Positions 51,228 to 60,578 are shown, counted from the stretch's first letter. The stretch is DNA of 64,000 nucleotides from Clostridia bacterium (GCA_017524615.1 JAFXVJ010000015.1:1-64000), one strand, 5' to 3'. The notes: generated from the letters alone by a model not told the origin. Numbers and translations: made by a program.

Positions 51228-52739
51228 ATGAAGAAACTCGTTTCTCTCATCCTGGCCGCGATGATGCTCCTGTCCATGGCCGGCATCGCCGCTGCGGAAG
51301 AACCCTTCGAAATCACCGTCATGGTGCCCGAATTCACCCTGGACGTGGATTACGTGGAAGAGAACAACCCTGTGCTGCAGGCCATCGAGGAGGCCACCGG
51401 GGTGAAGCTGAAGATGCTGTTTATGTCCAATGAAGGTTACGGCGACAACGTGAACACCACCCTGACGGAAAACAATCCGCCCATGGTCATGGCGGTCACC
51501 GACGCCCGCGATCCCTCCATCATCAACTCCGCCCGGGCCGGCGCGTTCTGGGATCTGACCGACTTCATCGCCGACAAGGATAACTATCCTTACCTGGCTG
51601 CCGGCGCTCCCGCCGTGTACCAGAATATTGCCATCGACGGCCGCATCTACGGCATCTTCCGTTCCCGCGCGTTCCCCCGCGCCGGCATTTACTATCGCCT
51701 GGACATCGCCAAGGAAGTTGGCTTTGACCGCGAAGTGAAGACCATCGACGACCTGACCGAGCTGGCCGAAAAGCTGGCGGGCTACAGCAACGACACCTAT
51801 GCCCTGAATATGTGCTCCTACTATGCCGGCACCATCAATGTGATCACCGTGGCCATGGGCGCGCCCAACAACTGGGGCATTGATGAAAACGGCAACATCT
51901 ATCCCGCTCACAAGTCTCCCGCTTATCTGGAAGGCCTGAACTGGCTGCGCCACCTGTATGAAATCGGCGGCATCGACCCCAACTTCGCCACCATCCCCAC
52001 CAGCGAATGGGACAACATCGAACGCACCGGCAAAGCCTTCATGCGCTTCGACTGCCTGGACAATACCCACCGTCAGCAGGAATGGTTTGAAAACAACGCG
52101 GGCGTGACCGAGCAGGTGTTCCAGTCTGTCGGCCCCATCGCCAAGGCGGACGGCTCCATCACCGTGTGGCCTCAGAACAACGGCTTCGCGGGCGAGATCC
52201 TGATCAACAAAAAGGGCGTTTCTGAAGAAGATCTGCCCAAGGTTGTGAAATTCCTGGATTGGTGCAACGGCCCCGAAGGCCAGACCATCCTGAACGCCGG
52301 CCTGGAAGGCCTCACCTACTGGGTCAACGAAGACGGCTATCGCTATGTGCCTGAAGACAAGATTGATGAAGCCGGCATGAACTCCAAGATGTATGTGCAC
52401 GACATGAACCAGCTGGGCATGGGCGTTCCCGGCAACCTGGAGAATCCTCCGGCCAGCGTGAACCGCGGCGTGACCGCTCTGCGTGAGCGCTACAATCAGC
52501 TGAACATCGAACTGGCTCCCTACGCGGTGGCCGACCCCTGCTTCCCCCTGATCAGCCAGACCGCTGTGGACTACGGCGCTCAGCTGAGCCCCATCCTCAC
52601 CGACGCTGCCGCCCAGTACATCTCCGGCATCATCAGCGAAGATGAACTGCGGGGTGAATGGGAGCGCTGGGGCGAAACCGGCGGCGACAAGATGACCGCT
52701 GAATACAACGAAGCCTATCATGCTTCCATCGCCCAGTAA
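51228..52739 (+). CDS. Extracellular solute-binding protein of the pectin importer
   Basis: This 503-residue family 1 solute-binding protein (LplA/YtcQ-like) has a signal peptide ending about AGIAAAEE and the usual two-lobed body, with segments such as YRLDIAKEVGFDREVKTIDD and VWPQNNGFAGEILINKKGV. There is no lipobox cysteine. Gram-positive binding proteins are normally lipid-anchored, so retention at the cell must be by another route. AAAGGAGG precedes the ATG. It would deliver oligosaccharides to the two permeases upstream. Confidence 0.9.
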   Translation: MKKLVSLILAAMMLLSMAGIAAAEEPFEITVMVPEFTLDVDYVEENNPVLQAIEEATGVKLKMLFMSNEGYGDNVNTTLTENNPPMVMAVTDARDPSIINSARAGAFWDLTDFIADKDNYPYLAAGAPAVYQNIAIDGRIYGIFRSRAFPRAGIYYRLDIAKEVGFDREVKTIDDLTELAEKLAGYSNDTYALNMCSYYAGTINVITVAMGAPNNWGIDENGNIYPAHKSPAYLEGLNWLRHLYEIGGIDPNFATIPTSEWDNIERTGKAFMRFDCLDNTHRQQEWFENNAGVTEQVFQSVGPIAKADGSITVWPQNNGFAGEILINKKGVSEEDLPKVVKFLDWCNGPEGQTILNAGLEGLTYWVNEDGYRYVPEDKIDEAGMNSKMYVHDMNQLGMGVPGNLENPPASVNRGVTALRERYNQLNIELAPYAVADPCFPLISQTAVDYGAQLSPILTDAAAQYISGIISEDELRGEWERWGETGGDKMTAEYNEAYHASIAQ

Positions 52740-52760
52740 TCTTCAACCCAATCACCTTGA

Positions 52761-52791
52761 GGGGCTGCCGCACACGATCTGCGGCAGCCCC
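52761..52791 (+). other. Intercistronic hairpin after the binding-protein gene
   Basis: GGGGCTGCCGC (52761-52771) pairs perfectly with GCGGCAGCCCC (52781-52791) around a 9-nt loop, with no U-tract. Such stems commonly protect binding-protein mRNA and lower expression of downstream genes. Confidence 0.6.
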
Positions 52792-52809
52792 ATCCTATGA
52801 GGAAACAAG

Positions 52810-53610
52810 ATGAACAGAGTATATTGCTGCTTTCCCGGGGGAAAGCATAAGGCGCTGACCATGAGCTACGACGACGGCCGCACGCAGGACCGCCGCCTGG
52901 TGGAAATCTTCAACCAAAACGGCATCAAGGGCACCTTTCATTTGAACAGCGGCCTCTTCGAGCGGGGCGACCGGGTGCTGCCCGAGGAGATCCCGTCGCT
53001 GTACGCAGGCCACGAGGTGGCTTGCCACACCGTCACCCATCCCACCATCGCCCGCTGCCCCCTGCCGGAAGTGGCGCAGGAAGTGCTGGAGGACCGAAAA
53101 TTCCTGGAGGCCCGCACGGGTTATCCCGTTCGGGGGCTGAGCTATCCCAACGGTTCCCTGAGCCGGGACATCGAAAAGCTGCTGCCCGCGCTGGGCATCC
53201 GCTATTCCCGGGTGGTGGGCTCCTCGGACAGCTTCGCTCTGCCCGAAAACCCCTATCGCTGGCAGGCGACCTGTCACCACAATCATCGGCTGCTGGAATT
53301 GGGGGAGCAGTTTTTGGGCCTGTATAAGCGGCAGTATCTGTACCTCATGTATGTATGGGGCCACAGCTATGAATTTGATGACAAGAACAACTGGGACCTG
53401 ATGGAGCAGTTCTGCCGCATGATGGGCGGTAAGGAGGACATCTGGTACTGCACCAACATCGAATTCCTGGACTGCATGGATGATTTTTCCCGCCTGCGGT
53501 TTGCGGCGGACAACCGTTTCGTGTATAATCCCAATGCGCGGGATTGCTATATATCCGTGAATGACCAGCCGGCGGTGCGCATTCCCGGTGGGGAAACCGT
53601 GCGGCTGTGA
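52810..53610 (+). CDS. Polysaccharide deacetylase-family protein
   Basis: This 266-residue NodB-like (CE4-type) protein has the metal/acid motif MSYDDGRTQDRR, then HEVACHTVTHPTIARC with the zinc histidines, and LSYPNGSLSRD. It would remove acetyl or related groups from an imported oligosaccharide; no signal peptide is present. Standard CE4 enzymes are extracytoplasmic, so a cytoplasmic sugar substrate is unusual. GAGG precedes the ATG. The PL22 gene follows after 20 bp. Confidence 0.82.
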   Translation: MNRVYCCFPGGKHKALTMSYDDGRTQDRRLVEIFNQNGIKGTFHLNSGLFERGDRVLPEEIPSLYAGHEVACHTVTHPTIARCPLPEVAQEVLEDRKFLEARTGYPVRGLSYPNGSLSRDIEKLLPALGIRYSRVVGSSDSFALPENPYRWQATCHHNHRLLELGEQFLGLYKRQYLYLMYVWGHSYEFDDKNNWDLMEQFCRMMGGKEDIWYCTNIEFLDCMDDFSRLRFAADNRFVYNPNARDCYISVNDQPAVRIPGGETVRL

Positions 53611-53630
53611 CAACAAAGGAGGAAAACGCC

Positions 53631-54692
53631 ATGATCGAATACCGCGACCCGGTGACCGGCTATCAGGTGCGCCGCTATACGGAAGGACCGGAACGCAACG
53701 CCAAGCTGTACTTCACGTGTGAGAATTTTTCCACGGATGACCGATACTTCTTCTTCATGAAGCAGCAGCTGGAGGGGAAAACGGACGGCGGCTGCTACCG
53801 GGCCGACGTGGCAACGGGCGAGATCGAACGGATCACCGATTATTCCTTCCGGGGCTTTGCCACCGACCGGGAAAAGAACATCGGCTACACCTGCAAAAAT
53901 GAAACCGAAGTGTACGCCGTGGATTTGAACACCAAGGCCATGACAAGGATCGGCGATCTGCCCAAGGGTGGCCAGATCACCGGCCACCTGACCGCGGCCG
54001 ACACCGGGCGCATCGCGTGCAGCTATCACCTGGCCAACAAGTATTACGGCCTGGTGATCCTGGACCCCGGCAAGGAAGCGGAAGTGGTGTACCAGAGCGA
54101 TTATCGCCTGGGGCACGCGCAGATCTGCCCCACGGATGAAAACCTGATTTTCTACATCCACGAAACGGAGGGCGACGCCTTCCAGCGCACCTGGATGTTC
54201 GACGTGAAGGAACGCTATGTGCGGCCCTATTATGTGGAGCACCCCAGCGAGTGGATCACCCACGAGGTGTGGGCGGCGGACGGCACGGAAATGGCCATGA
54301 TGAAGCTGGATCCCGCGGGCTTTGTGGACGGGGAAAAAGGCGAGACCCACACCGGCAATATCATCATCGGCGACAAGGACGGCCGACATTTCGACGTGGC
54401 CGCCACCAGCCTGCAACTGCTGCATCCCTGCATCAGCCGGGATCACAAATGGCTTTGCGCCGACCGGATCAGCTATCTGGGCACCCAGGTGCAGGAGGGC
54501 GTGGTGCTGATCGAGCGGGCGACAAAGAAGGCCAAGCTCATTGCCGCCACCGGCTCATGCAAAACCGGCGCCGACCATCAGCACCCTTCCTTCAACCGCA
54601 AGGGCGACCAGATCCTGTTCTCCAATCCCGATGCAAACGGCGTGGGCCAGGTGTGCGTGATCGACCTTCATCAGGTGTGGAAGGATTGGTGA
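53631..54692 (+). CDS. ogl: Oligogalacturonate lyase (PL22)
   Basis: This 353-residue beta-propeller protein resembles oligogalacturonide lyases of PL22, which cleave short oligogalacturonates in the cytoplasm. Family-like segments are YRDPVTGYQVRRYTEGPERN, LGHAQICPTDENLIFYIHE, SEWITHEVW and GADHQHPSFN, which include the catalytic and Mn-binding histidines. AAAGGAGG precedes ATG 53631; the ATG at 53607 overlaps the deacetylase gene and lacks a site. It confirms that the operon handles polygalacturonate products. Confidence 0.87.
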   Translation: MIEYRDPVTGYQVRRYTEGPERNAKLYFTCENFSTDDRYFFFMKQQLEGKTDGGCYRADVATGEIERITDYSFRGFATDREKNIGYTCKNETEVYAVDLNTKAMTRIGDLPKGGQITGHLTAADTGRIACSYHLANKYYGLVILDPGKEAEVVYQSDYRLGHAQICPTDENLIFYIHETEGDAFQRTWMFDVKERYVRPYYVEHPSEWITHEVWAADGTEMAMMKLDPAGFVDGEKGETHTGNIIIGDKDGRHFDVAATSLQLLHPCISRDHKWLCADRISYLGTQVQEGVVLIERATKKAKLIAATGSCKTGADHQHPSFNRKGDQILFSNPDANGVGQVCVIDLHQVWKDW

Positions 54693-54695
54693 AGG

Positions 54696-55367
54696 ATGCC
54701 AACGATCTGGATCATCGGCGATTCCACGGTAGAAGACAACAGGCCCCCCTTCCGCGGCTGGGGATGGGCGCTGCCGCAGTTTGTGCGGCCGGGCGTGACC
54801 GTGCGGAACATCGCCCTCAGCGGGCGCAGCAGCCGCAGCTTTCGGGAAGAAGGGCTGTTTGCCCCGGCGGAAAAGGAAATGGCGGCGGGGGACCTGCTGC
54901 TCATCCAATTCGGCCATAACGATGAAAAAGACGACGAGCGGCATACGGACCCGGATACCACCTTCAAAGAAGAGCTTTGGCGTTATTGCCGGTTTGCGCT
55001 GGATCGGGGCGCGCAACCGGTGCTGCTGACGCCAGTATCCCGCCGGTTCTTTGTGGGCGGCGGCAGCCTGCTCTACACCCACGGAGAGTATCCCCGGGCC
55101 ATTCGGGAACTGGCGGCGGAAAAGCATGTGCCGCTGTGCGACCTGAAGAAGGACAGCCGGGAACTGTATCTTGCTCTGGGAGAAGAAAAGACCGCGGCGC
55201 TGTTTGTGCGCCTATCTCCCGGGGAAAACCCGGATTTTCCCGACGGGCACGACGATAAAACCCACTTCAACGCCTACGGGGCCCGGCAGATCTGCGGGCT
55301 TGTGGTGCGTGAAATGCGGCGGATCCCCGCATGCGCCGCCTGTCTCAAGACGGAAGACGCGGAATGA
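54696..55367 (+). CDS. CE12-type pectin/rhamnogalacturonan acetylesterase
   Basis: This 223-residue SGNH hydrolase has Ser in IIGDSTVEDN, the Gly block GRSSRSFREEG, Asn in FGHNDEK and Asp/His in DDKTHFNAYGA. It is related to the enzymes at 26430 and the C-terminal half of the fusion at 27100, giving three CE12 domains in the window. It is cytoplasmic. It starts 3 bp after the PL22 stop and is the last gene of the operon, followed by a terminator. Confidence 0.86.
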   Translation: MPTIWIIGDSTVEDNRPPFRGWGWALPQFVRPGVTVRNIALSGRSSRSFREEGLFAPAEKEMAAGDLLLIQFGHNDEKDDERHTDPDTTFKEELWRYCRFALDRGAQPVLLTPVSRRFFVGGGSLLYTHGEYPRAIRELAAEKHVPLCDLKKDSRELYLALGEEKTAALFVRLSPGENPDFPDGHDDKTHFNAYGARQICGLVVREMRRIPACAACLKTEDAE

Positions 55368-55454
55368 ATTTGGACCAGGGCCGACGCTTCCATCCGTCGG
55401 ACGCCCTGTCCAGCCGGGGAACAGAGACAAGCTGCGAAAGACCATGCCAATGTG

Positions 55455-55488
55455 AAAGGCCATGTCCGTGTGTGCGGCATGGCCTTTT
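55455..55488. terminator. Bidirectional terminator between convergent genes
   Basis: AAAGGCCATG (55455-55464) pairs with CATGGCCTTTT (to 55488). It lies between the rightward pectin operon and the leftward isomerase gene and has suitable T-runs on each strand. Confidence 0.75.
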
Positions 55489-55491
55489 ATT

Positions 55492-55519
55492 GATTCTTCT
55501 CTGACAATCCGTGAAGAAC
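55492..55519 (+). repeat. Internally deleted remnant of the 87-bp repeat
   Basis: GATTCTTC is followed after 8 bp by TCCGTGAAGAAC, the two ends of the repeat at 40616-40702 without the middle. It looks like a decayed copy. Confidence 0.4.
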
Positions 55520-55543
55520 TCTTTTATTGCATTTGCGTGGGCG

Positions 55544-56482
55544 TTACCCGGATGATCCGCCGTACTGCGCCACAAACCGATCCGTTCCCGTCAGGATCTC
55601 GTGGGCGGAAAGCCGGCCGGACAGCTCCAGCACCCGGATGGGGGAGGCCTGAATGCAATCCCTGAACTTCTCCAGTACGTTGCCGGGCAGGGTGCAGGGG
55701 GCGTAATGGTCCACCCCGTCGGCAGCGTCGTGGATGTGCATGCCCACAATGTTCCGCCGCACCCGATCGCTCAGGGGCAGGCATTGCAGGCCCATTTCCA
55801 TCATCATGATGGCGTGGCCGGTATCCAGCCAAATGCCTGCCGGGCTGCCCTCAAACCGCTCCGCCAGGATTTCAAATTCGCTGAAAATGGGAATCTGATG
55901 GCACATGGCCCGGTTTTCCATGCCCAGCTTCACAGGCAGGCATTTTTTCACCACATAATCACACAGTTCTTCCACGCTTTTCAGGACTCTGCACAGATAA
56001 GGCGCCGATTGGCGCATGCGCAGCATTTCCTGACGCAGGGACTGATATGCTTCCGTGTCCGTTTGATGGGCGGCAATCATTCTTTTCAGCGGAATGTCGT
56101 ACTGCTCCGGCGGCAGGGGCACCTCGGCAGGGTGGAATACGACCGCCTTCGCGCCCAGGCGGCAGGCATGATCGATGGAGCGCTTGCCCAGCTCCACCGC
56201 CTGGCAGCGCAGCGCTTCATCCGCATAGCCCAGCAGCACGGAATCGGTGCCGAAGCGTGGATCCGTGGTCTCCGGGAACACATTGTGCACGCTGACAGCC
56301 TGGATGAGCCCTTCGCCGATGTACCGCTGAATGGCGGGCAGCCACGCGGGCTTCACCCGGTAATTCAATTCCGTTTTCACGAACCCCAGCGCCAGCAGCT
56401 GATCCATCAGTTCCTCGCCGGAGGATGCCTTCCCATAGTTCCACATGGTGGACAGGGCCAGATCCTGCTTGCAAAATGCCAT
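55544..56482 (-). CDS. Xylose isomerase-like TIM-barrel protein
   Basis: This 312-residue protein belongs to the AP endonuclease 2/xylose isomerase-like superfamily. Candidate metal ligands are in AVVFHPAEVPLP, KLGMENRAM, GIWLDTGHAIMM and GMHIHDAADGVDHY. It is likely a sugar or sugar-acid isomerase or epimerase serving the pectin locus. GGAGG precedes the ATG, 10 nt away. It is downstream of the 550-residue gene on the same strand and convergent with the CE12 gene. The substrate is unknown. Confidence 0.75.
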   Translation of the reverse strand: MAFCKQDLALSTMWNYGKASSGEELMDQLLALGFVKTELNYRVKPAWLPAIQRYIGEGLIQAVSVHNVFPETTDPRFGTDSVLLGYADEALRCQAVELGKRSIDHACRLGAKAVVFHPAEVPLPPEQYDIPLKRMIAAHQTDTEAYQSLRQEMLRMRQSAPYLCRVLKSVEELCDYVVKKCLPVKLGMENRAMCHQIPIFSEFEILAERFEGSPAGIWLDTGHAIMMMEMGLQCLPLSDRVRRNIVGMHIHDAADGVDHYAPCTLPGNVLEKFRDCIQASPIRVLELSGRLSAHEILTGTDRFVAQYGGSSG

Positions 56483-56612
56483 CGGCTTTCTTCCTCCTGA
56501 AGCAGTTCTTCCGGCTGGCGGGCCGCGCGTTCCGATGAAGCAGCGGCCGGCGCTCCTTTCGACCTCCTGGGATCACGGTTGTATCACTGACTGTCCGGCA
56601 TCCGGCGGACGC

Positions 56613-58265
56613 TCACGGATGACGGTCCAGCCGGATGGCCCGGATGGAAATTTTTTTGTCCACGGGGGTATAGGCGGTGAACAGCACGGTGTAATGATTT
56701 TCGCTCAGGGGATAGGCGCCGCCCATCCGATCCCGGAAATCGTGGGCGCCAAAGGCGCTGTCCAGCACGATGGTCTCTCCTCCGGGCCCGGCAGCCTCCA
56801 CCGTTCCATCCAGCACGTTGATGCTTTCTCCCGGGCGGGTGCGCTGGATGAAGTGCCGGGTGCGCACATAGCCCCCGGGCAGGAAGGAAAATTCACACCG
56901 CAGCGGCAATTGGTCGATACCGTCAGTGCGGAGATACAGGTCTACGCCGTCGGGCAGCCTGACGATCTCCAGCGTGGTATCCAAGGGCAGTCCCTCCGCC
57001 TTGCGCCGGGCGTGAGGATTGTCCATGGCCCACCAATCGCTGGTGGTGGGTTTTTCATCAAAGGGCAGGTAATACCAGCCGGCGGCGTGGGAGGTCATCC
57101 TGTAGCCCCTGTCCGTTTTTTCCAGCGTATCCGCCAGGAAATTCCGCCGGTCGCAGAGGTTGGCATAAATGGTCATGTACAGGCTGAAGGCGCCATGCTG
57201 GAAATAGAGGCAGTTGGCCTTGCCCTGAAGCAGGGTGCAGCTCCAGTTTCCTTCCCGCATCCGGGCGATATGGCTGGCTTGAAACAGACGGTCGATGTGG
57301 GAGATGGGCGGCTCAAAATCCGCCTGTTCGCCATAGCCGTCCATGTCCGGGAACAAAAGCACCCATTCCACGCCGGGGGGCACCGTGCCCCGCCGCCGGC
57401 AATCCTGCCAGATGAAGCCCGCGGCGCGGCCCAGATCCTCCCGGCCCAGCAGATAGCCGGTCAGCAGGTACAGGATGTAGTAGGTGTCTGCGTATACCTT
57501 TTTTCCCATGTCCTGGCGCGTGGAATTGTTGGTGAACAGCGACTCATCGGGGTCAAAATAGCAATACATCATTTCCAGGTTCCGGGCAGCGGCCTCCAGG
57601 AAGGTTTTATCTCCGGTGGCCAGATACAGGCGGATCATCTGATCGTCGTTGACCTGGTTGTAGTTGCCGGCGCTGCGCTCGGCAAATTCGCCGTCCTCGT
57701 TTATGTCCAGCCCCTCTTGCAGGTATTGTCTGGCGCGGCGGCCCAAGGCGGCGTTGCCGGTGATCTTTTCGCAATTCAGCAGGCAGGCAGCGATAGCCCA
57801 GCGGTGATTGGGCGTGTGGAAGCCCCCCGCCGCAATGCCCCGGGACGCGCTGTCGATGAGGGCGTACATGCGCCGCCGGATATCCTCCGGGCTGCCTTCC
57901 GGGCTTTTATCCAGCAGCCACCAGCCGTTCAGCATGGCGTTGACCATGAAGGCCGTATCGGGGGGCGAAGCAAAATTGCAGGAACTCAGGTCAAAGCAGC
58001 CGTCAGGGCGCTGATGCCGCTCCATGTAGGTCAGATCCCGCAGGATGGCCGCACGCAGGGCGTCATCCCGATGCCAGCGGCTGTCCTGCGTCACATAGGC
58101 CGCCACCATGTCCCCCAGAAAAAAGCCGCTCTGCCGGGGCTCCACATGAAAATCCTCCGTCCAGAATCCGCCGAAGCGGGCATCCCCGGCATCGGTGATT
58201 TGCCGGGGCAGCAGCCGCGCGACGCGCTCATCCAGATCTTGCAGCATTTCTTTGCGATGTGTCAT
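56613..58265 (-). CDS. Unassigned 550-residue protein, possibly an alpha/alpha-barrel glycan enzyme
   Basis: I do not recognise the family. The first two thirds look like an (alpha/alpha) barrel, with repeated aromatic helices (NYNQVNDDQMIRLYLATGDK; KVYADTYYILYLLTGYLLG) as in GH88/GH105 or lyase proteins. The last third is beta-rich. It contains GFWTEDFHVEPRQSGFFLGD early, a segment with many acids and aromatics that could be an active site. No signal peptide is seen. GGCGGAG precedes the ATG at 58265. Its place next to the pectin operon suggests a carbohydrate-active enzyme. Confidence 0.5.
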   Translation of the reverse strand: MTHRKEMLQDLDERVARLLPRQITDAGDARFGGFWTEDFHVEPRQSGFFLGDMVAAYVTQDSRWHRDDALRAAILRDLTYMERHQRPDGCFDLSSCNFASPPDTAFMVNAMLNGWWLLDKSPEGSPEDIRRRMYALIDSASRGIAAGGFHTPNHRWAIAACLLNCEKITGNAALGRRARQYLQEGLDINEDGEFAERSAGNYNQVNDDQMIRLYLATGDKTFLEAAARNLEMMYCYFDPDESLFTNNSTRQDMGKKVYADTYYILYLLTGYLLGREDLGRAAGFIWQDCRRRGTVPPGVEWVLLFPDMDGYGEQADFEPPISHIDRLFQASHIARMREGNWSCTLLQGKANCLYFQHGAFSLYMTIYANLCDRRNFLADTLEKTDRGYRMTSHAAGWYYLPFDEKPTTSDWWAMDNPHARRKAEGLPLDTTLEIVRLPDGVDLYLRTDGIDQLPLRCEFSFLPGGYVRTRHFIQRTRPGESINVLDGTVEAAGPGGETIVLDSAFGAHDFRDRMGGAYPLSENHYTVLFTAYTPVDKKISIRAIRLDRHP

Positions 58266-58434
58266 ATTTTTCTCCGCCTTTATCCGTCCCGAATCTTTTG
58301 ATGTTTTTCTGTGAATGACAGTATAACCTGGTTTCTCTTCGATTGGCATTCATCTGCTTCCTTCCCGCAGGATAGTATATCACATACCGGCTGCGTTTGG
58401 CTATCCTCATCTGTAATCGGGAGGATAGGGCGCT

Positions 58435-58818
58435 TCAGCCTGACAAAAAGCAAAGAACCCGCATTCCTGTAACAGCCTTCATGAAAGCCGGTATCCTTGC
58501 CGGGAAACAGACGGCGGAACAAATTCGTCCCAAAAAAGAAACCGGGTCTCGGGATTCTTCCCGCGACCCGAAGGTGACGCTGATGGGTTTGCTCACCAGG
58601 ATTTCCTCCATGCTCACTTCCAGCAGGCGGCTAAGGGCGAGGAGGTTATCCACGGTGGGGAGGCTCTGTCCGCTCTGCCATTTGTAGATGGCACGGGGCT
58701 CCTCAAAGCGGAAATAGCCTTGCATGTCCCGGACGGTCAGGCCCTTCGCCTGGCGTAAGCGCAGGATGTTCTTGCCGGTGGCCTCCAGGTCGATTACAGG
58801 AAACGGTTGTTCATGCAT
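58435..58818 (-). CDS. XRE-family helix-turn-helix regulator
   Basis: This 127-residue protein has an XRE helix-turn-helix at about residues 14-75 (NILRLRQAKGLTVRDMQGYF, then AIYKWQSGQSLPTVDNLLAL). The C-terminal 40 residues match nothing and are less protein-like, so the natural end could be shorter. AAAGGAGG precedes the ATG. It is upstream of, and on the same strand as, the 550-residue gene, 170 bp away. The target is unknown; AT-rich DNA in front of it may hold its own operator. Confidence 0.82.
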   Translation of the reverse strand: MHEQPFPVIDLEATGKNILRLRQAKGLTVRDMQGYFRFEEPRAIYKWQSGQSLPTVDNLLALSRLLEVSMEEILVSKPISVTFGSREESRDPVSFLGRICSAVCFPARIPAFMKAVTGMRVLCFLSG

Positions 58819-58984
58819 ACAAATCGCCTCCTTTATTCAATTCCTGGCGTATTATATCACACTTTTTCAAAAATGCAAGAAAAAAACAATCAAAAGTTTT
58901 CTGTCATCATGGGAGGAGCGTTTTGGCCTTTCAGCAGAAAAGGACCGGAATCGGCCGAAAGGACCCCGCGTTCGTAGAAAAACG

Positions 58985-59038
58985 AAAAAACCGGCTGCTG
59001 GAATGCATTGCCGCATATCCACAGCCGGCATGCTTTGT
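58985..59038 (-). terminator. Terminator after the DUF2828 gene
   Basis: CCGGCTG (58991-58997) pairs with CAGCCGG (59032-59038), followed by six T on the minus strand. It lies just after the DUF2828 stop. Confidence 0.65.
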
Positions 59039-59043
59039 GCGGC

Positions 59044-60513
59044 TCACGCGCAGATCTTTGCATAGCGTTCGCTGTTCAGCACGGAAAGCATCAGGGATTC
59101 AGGCGTCACATCCTGGCTGATAACCATACGGAATACGTTGGGGCTGCAGCCGCTGACCAGCACGGTGCCATGCTCGTCCCTGGTGACGGGGAACTGCTCA
59201 TGGCGGCTTTCCACGTTCCAGTAGACCAAGGTGGGAAGGCGGTACCCATGCTGATGATACAGGGCTTTGATTTCCTCAAAAAGCGTCCTGTCGCGGTCGA
59301 CGCCCTGATCAAACTCCATATCAGAGATGATGTACAGCGTTTCCGGCAATTCTTCCTGTGGCAGATGATGCTTTACCGTCGTTTCCAACAGCAGCTCAAA
59401 GGTTGCCCGCAGGTTGGTATTGGAACATTCGTTGAAGCTGGCGCAATACGCCGCCCGGTCTGCAATGCTGTTTCCTTCCAGCTTGATCAGGCGCGGGGAG
59501 CGGGAAAACGTGATGAAGTGATCCTTGAAATATCCCGTGTTTCGCTCGGCGAAATAGATGCCCAGCGACATGGCGACATCGGCAGGACGTAGATTGCTGC
59601 GCCAATACATGGAAGCGGAACCGTCAATGACAGCGAGTGCGTTTTTCTGATCTCCGTAATCCGGAAGGCTCTTCCAGCTGGCATCCAGGGATTGGATCAT
59701 ATCAGCGGTCAAGGCAGATGGCGTTTTATATCCCTCAATGCACTTTTCGAGGATCTGATAGGGATACAAGGTTCCGGCGTGCATGGTTTTTTCTCCGGAC
59801 AGCACAGCGCTCAGGAACGCTTTATACCGATCTTTGTCATTCCGCAAGAATGCCTGCCGGTATTTGTGCATCGCTCCGGAGGGCTGTTTGCCGTAGTCAA
59901 ACGAATAATCCTTTTTGCATAAGCGCTTTTCCAGAACATCCAGATGGGCACGAAGCCCGGACAGCGTTTGCCGGTATTCTTTTTCGGTCATTTTGAGGCG
60001 CCTGCACAAAACCCTGGCCTGCTCCTTCGTTTCCGCCGATGAAGCGTTGATGGAAGGCAGCCATTTGGCCAGCAGGGAAACGGGAGCCCCCTGTTCGAGC
60101 GCCGCCAAATCCTGCCGAAGCTGATGCCGGATCACCTGCGTGGCTGCTTCTTTGCAAGGCGAGCCCAGCAAGGGAAGCAGGTCATCCCAACGGCCGTATT
60201 CCGCGATCAGCGGGATGTTTTTGACGACGGAATGCGGCCGGCTGAAGGCCAGCCAGGACAGGATATTCCGAAACAGTTCCCGTTCTCCCAATCCTTCCCG
60301 AATGTCCCGGGCGTAAAACAGCGTCCGCAGTGCCAAATCCATATTTTCAGCGTAGGCACGCACAAACAGCCGGCGCTGCACGTCTTCATCTGCGCCGCGC
60401 AGCGCCCCGCAGACGGCAAAGAAGTTCAGGCAATGGCTGCCGGTTGAACGATTGGACAGGGCGCCGTTTTCCGTGAGGGTCCTATTGGATTCTTTTTTCA
60501 AAGCCGACAGCAT
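59044..60513 (-). CDS. DUF2828 TROVE/vWA-like protein
   Basis: This 489-residue protein matches DUF2828, related in plan to Ro60/Rsr: a helical-repeat N-terminal half (about 25-280) and a von Willebrand A-type C-terminal half. The metal-ion-dependent adhesion site is DGSAS (297-301) in ALAVIDGSASMYW, with IISDMEFDQG later. Ro60-like proteins bind small structured RNAs and take part in RNA quality control; the role of DUF2828 is unproven. AAAGGAGG precedes ATG 60513. The frame extends to 60612 without support. The leader contains a structured candidate RNA. Confidence 0.82.
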   Translation of the reverse strand: MLSALKKESNRTLTENGALSNRSTGSHCLNFFAVCGALRGADEDVQRRLFVRAYAENMDLALRTLFYARDIREGLGERELFRNILSWLAFSRPHSVVKNIPLIAEYGRWDDLLPLLGSPCKEAATQVIRHQLRQDLAALEQGAPVSLLAKWLPSINASSAETKEQARVLCRRLKMTEKEYRQTLSGLRAHLDVLEKRLCKKDYSFDYGKQPSGAMHKYRQAFLRNDKDRYKAFLSAVLSGEKTMHAGTLYPYQILEKCIEGYKTPSALTADMIQSLDASWKSLPDYGDQKNALAVIDGSASMYWRSNLRPADVAMSLGIYFAERNTGYFKDHFITFSRSPRLIKLEGNSIADRAAYCASFNECSNTNLRATFELLLETTVKHHLPQEELPETLYIISDMEFDQGVDRDRTLFEEIKALYHQHGYRLPTLVYWNVESRHEQFPVTRDEHGTVLVSGCSPNVFRMVISQDVTPESLMLSVLNSERYAKICA

Positions 60514-60578
60514 TCCGATTCCTCCTTTGTTTTTGGGAAAGTAATATGATTCTTTGATACCACGATGCTCTGTTCGTT

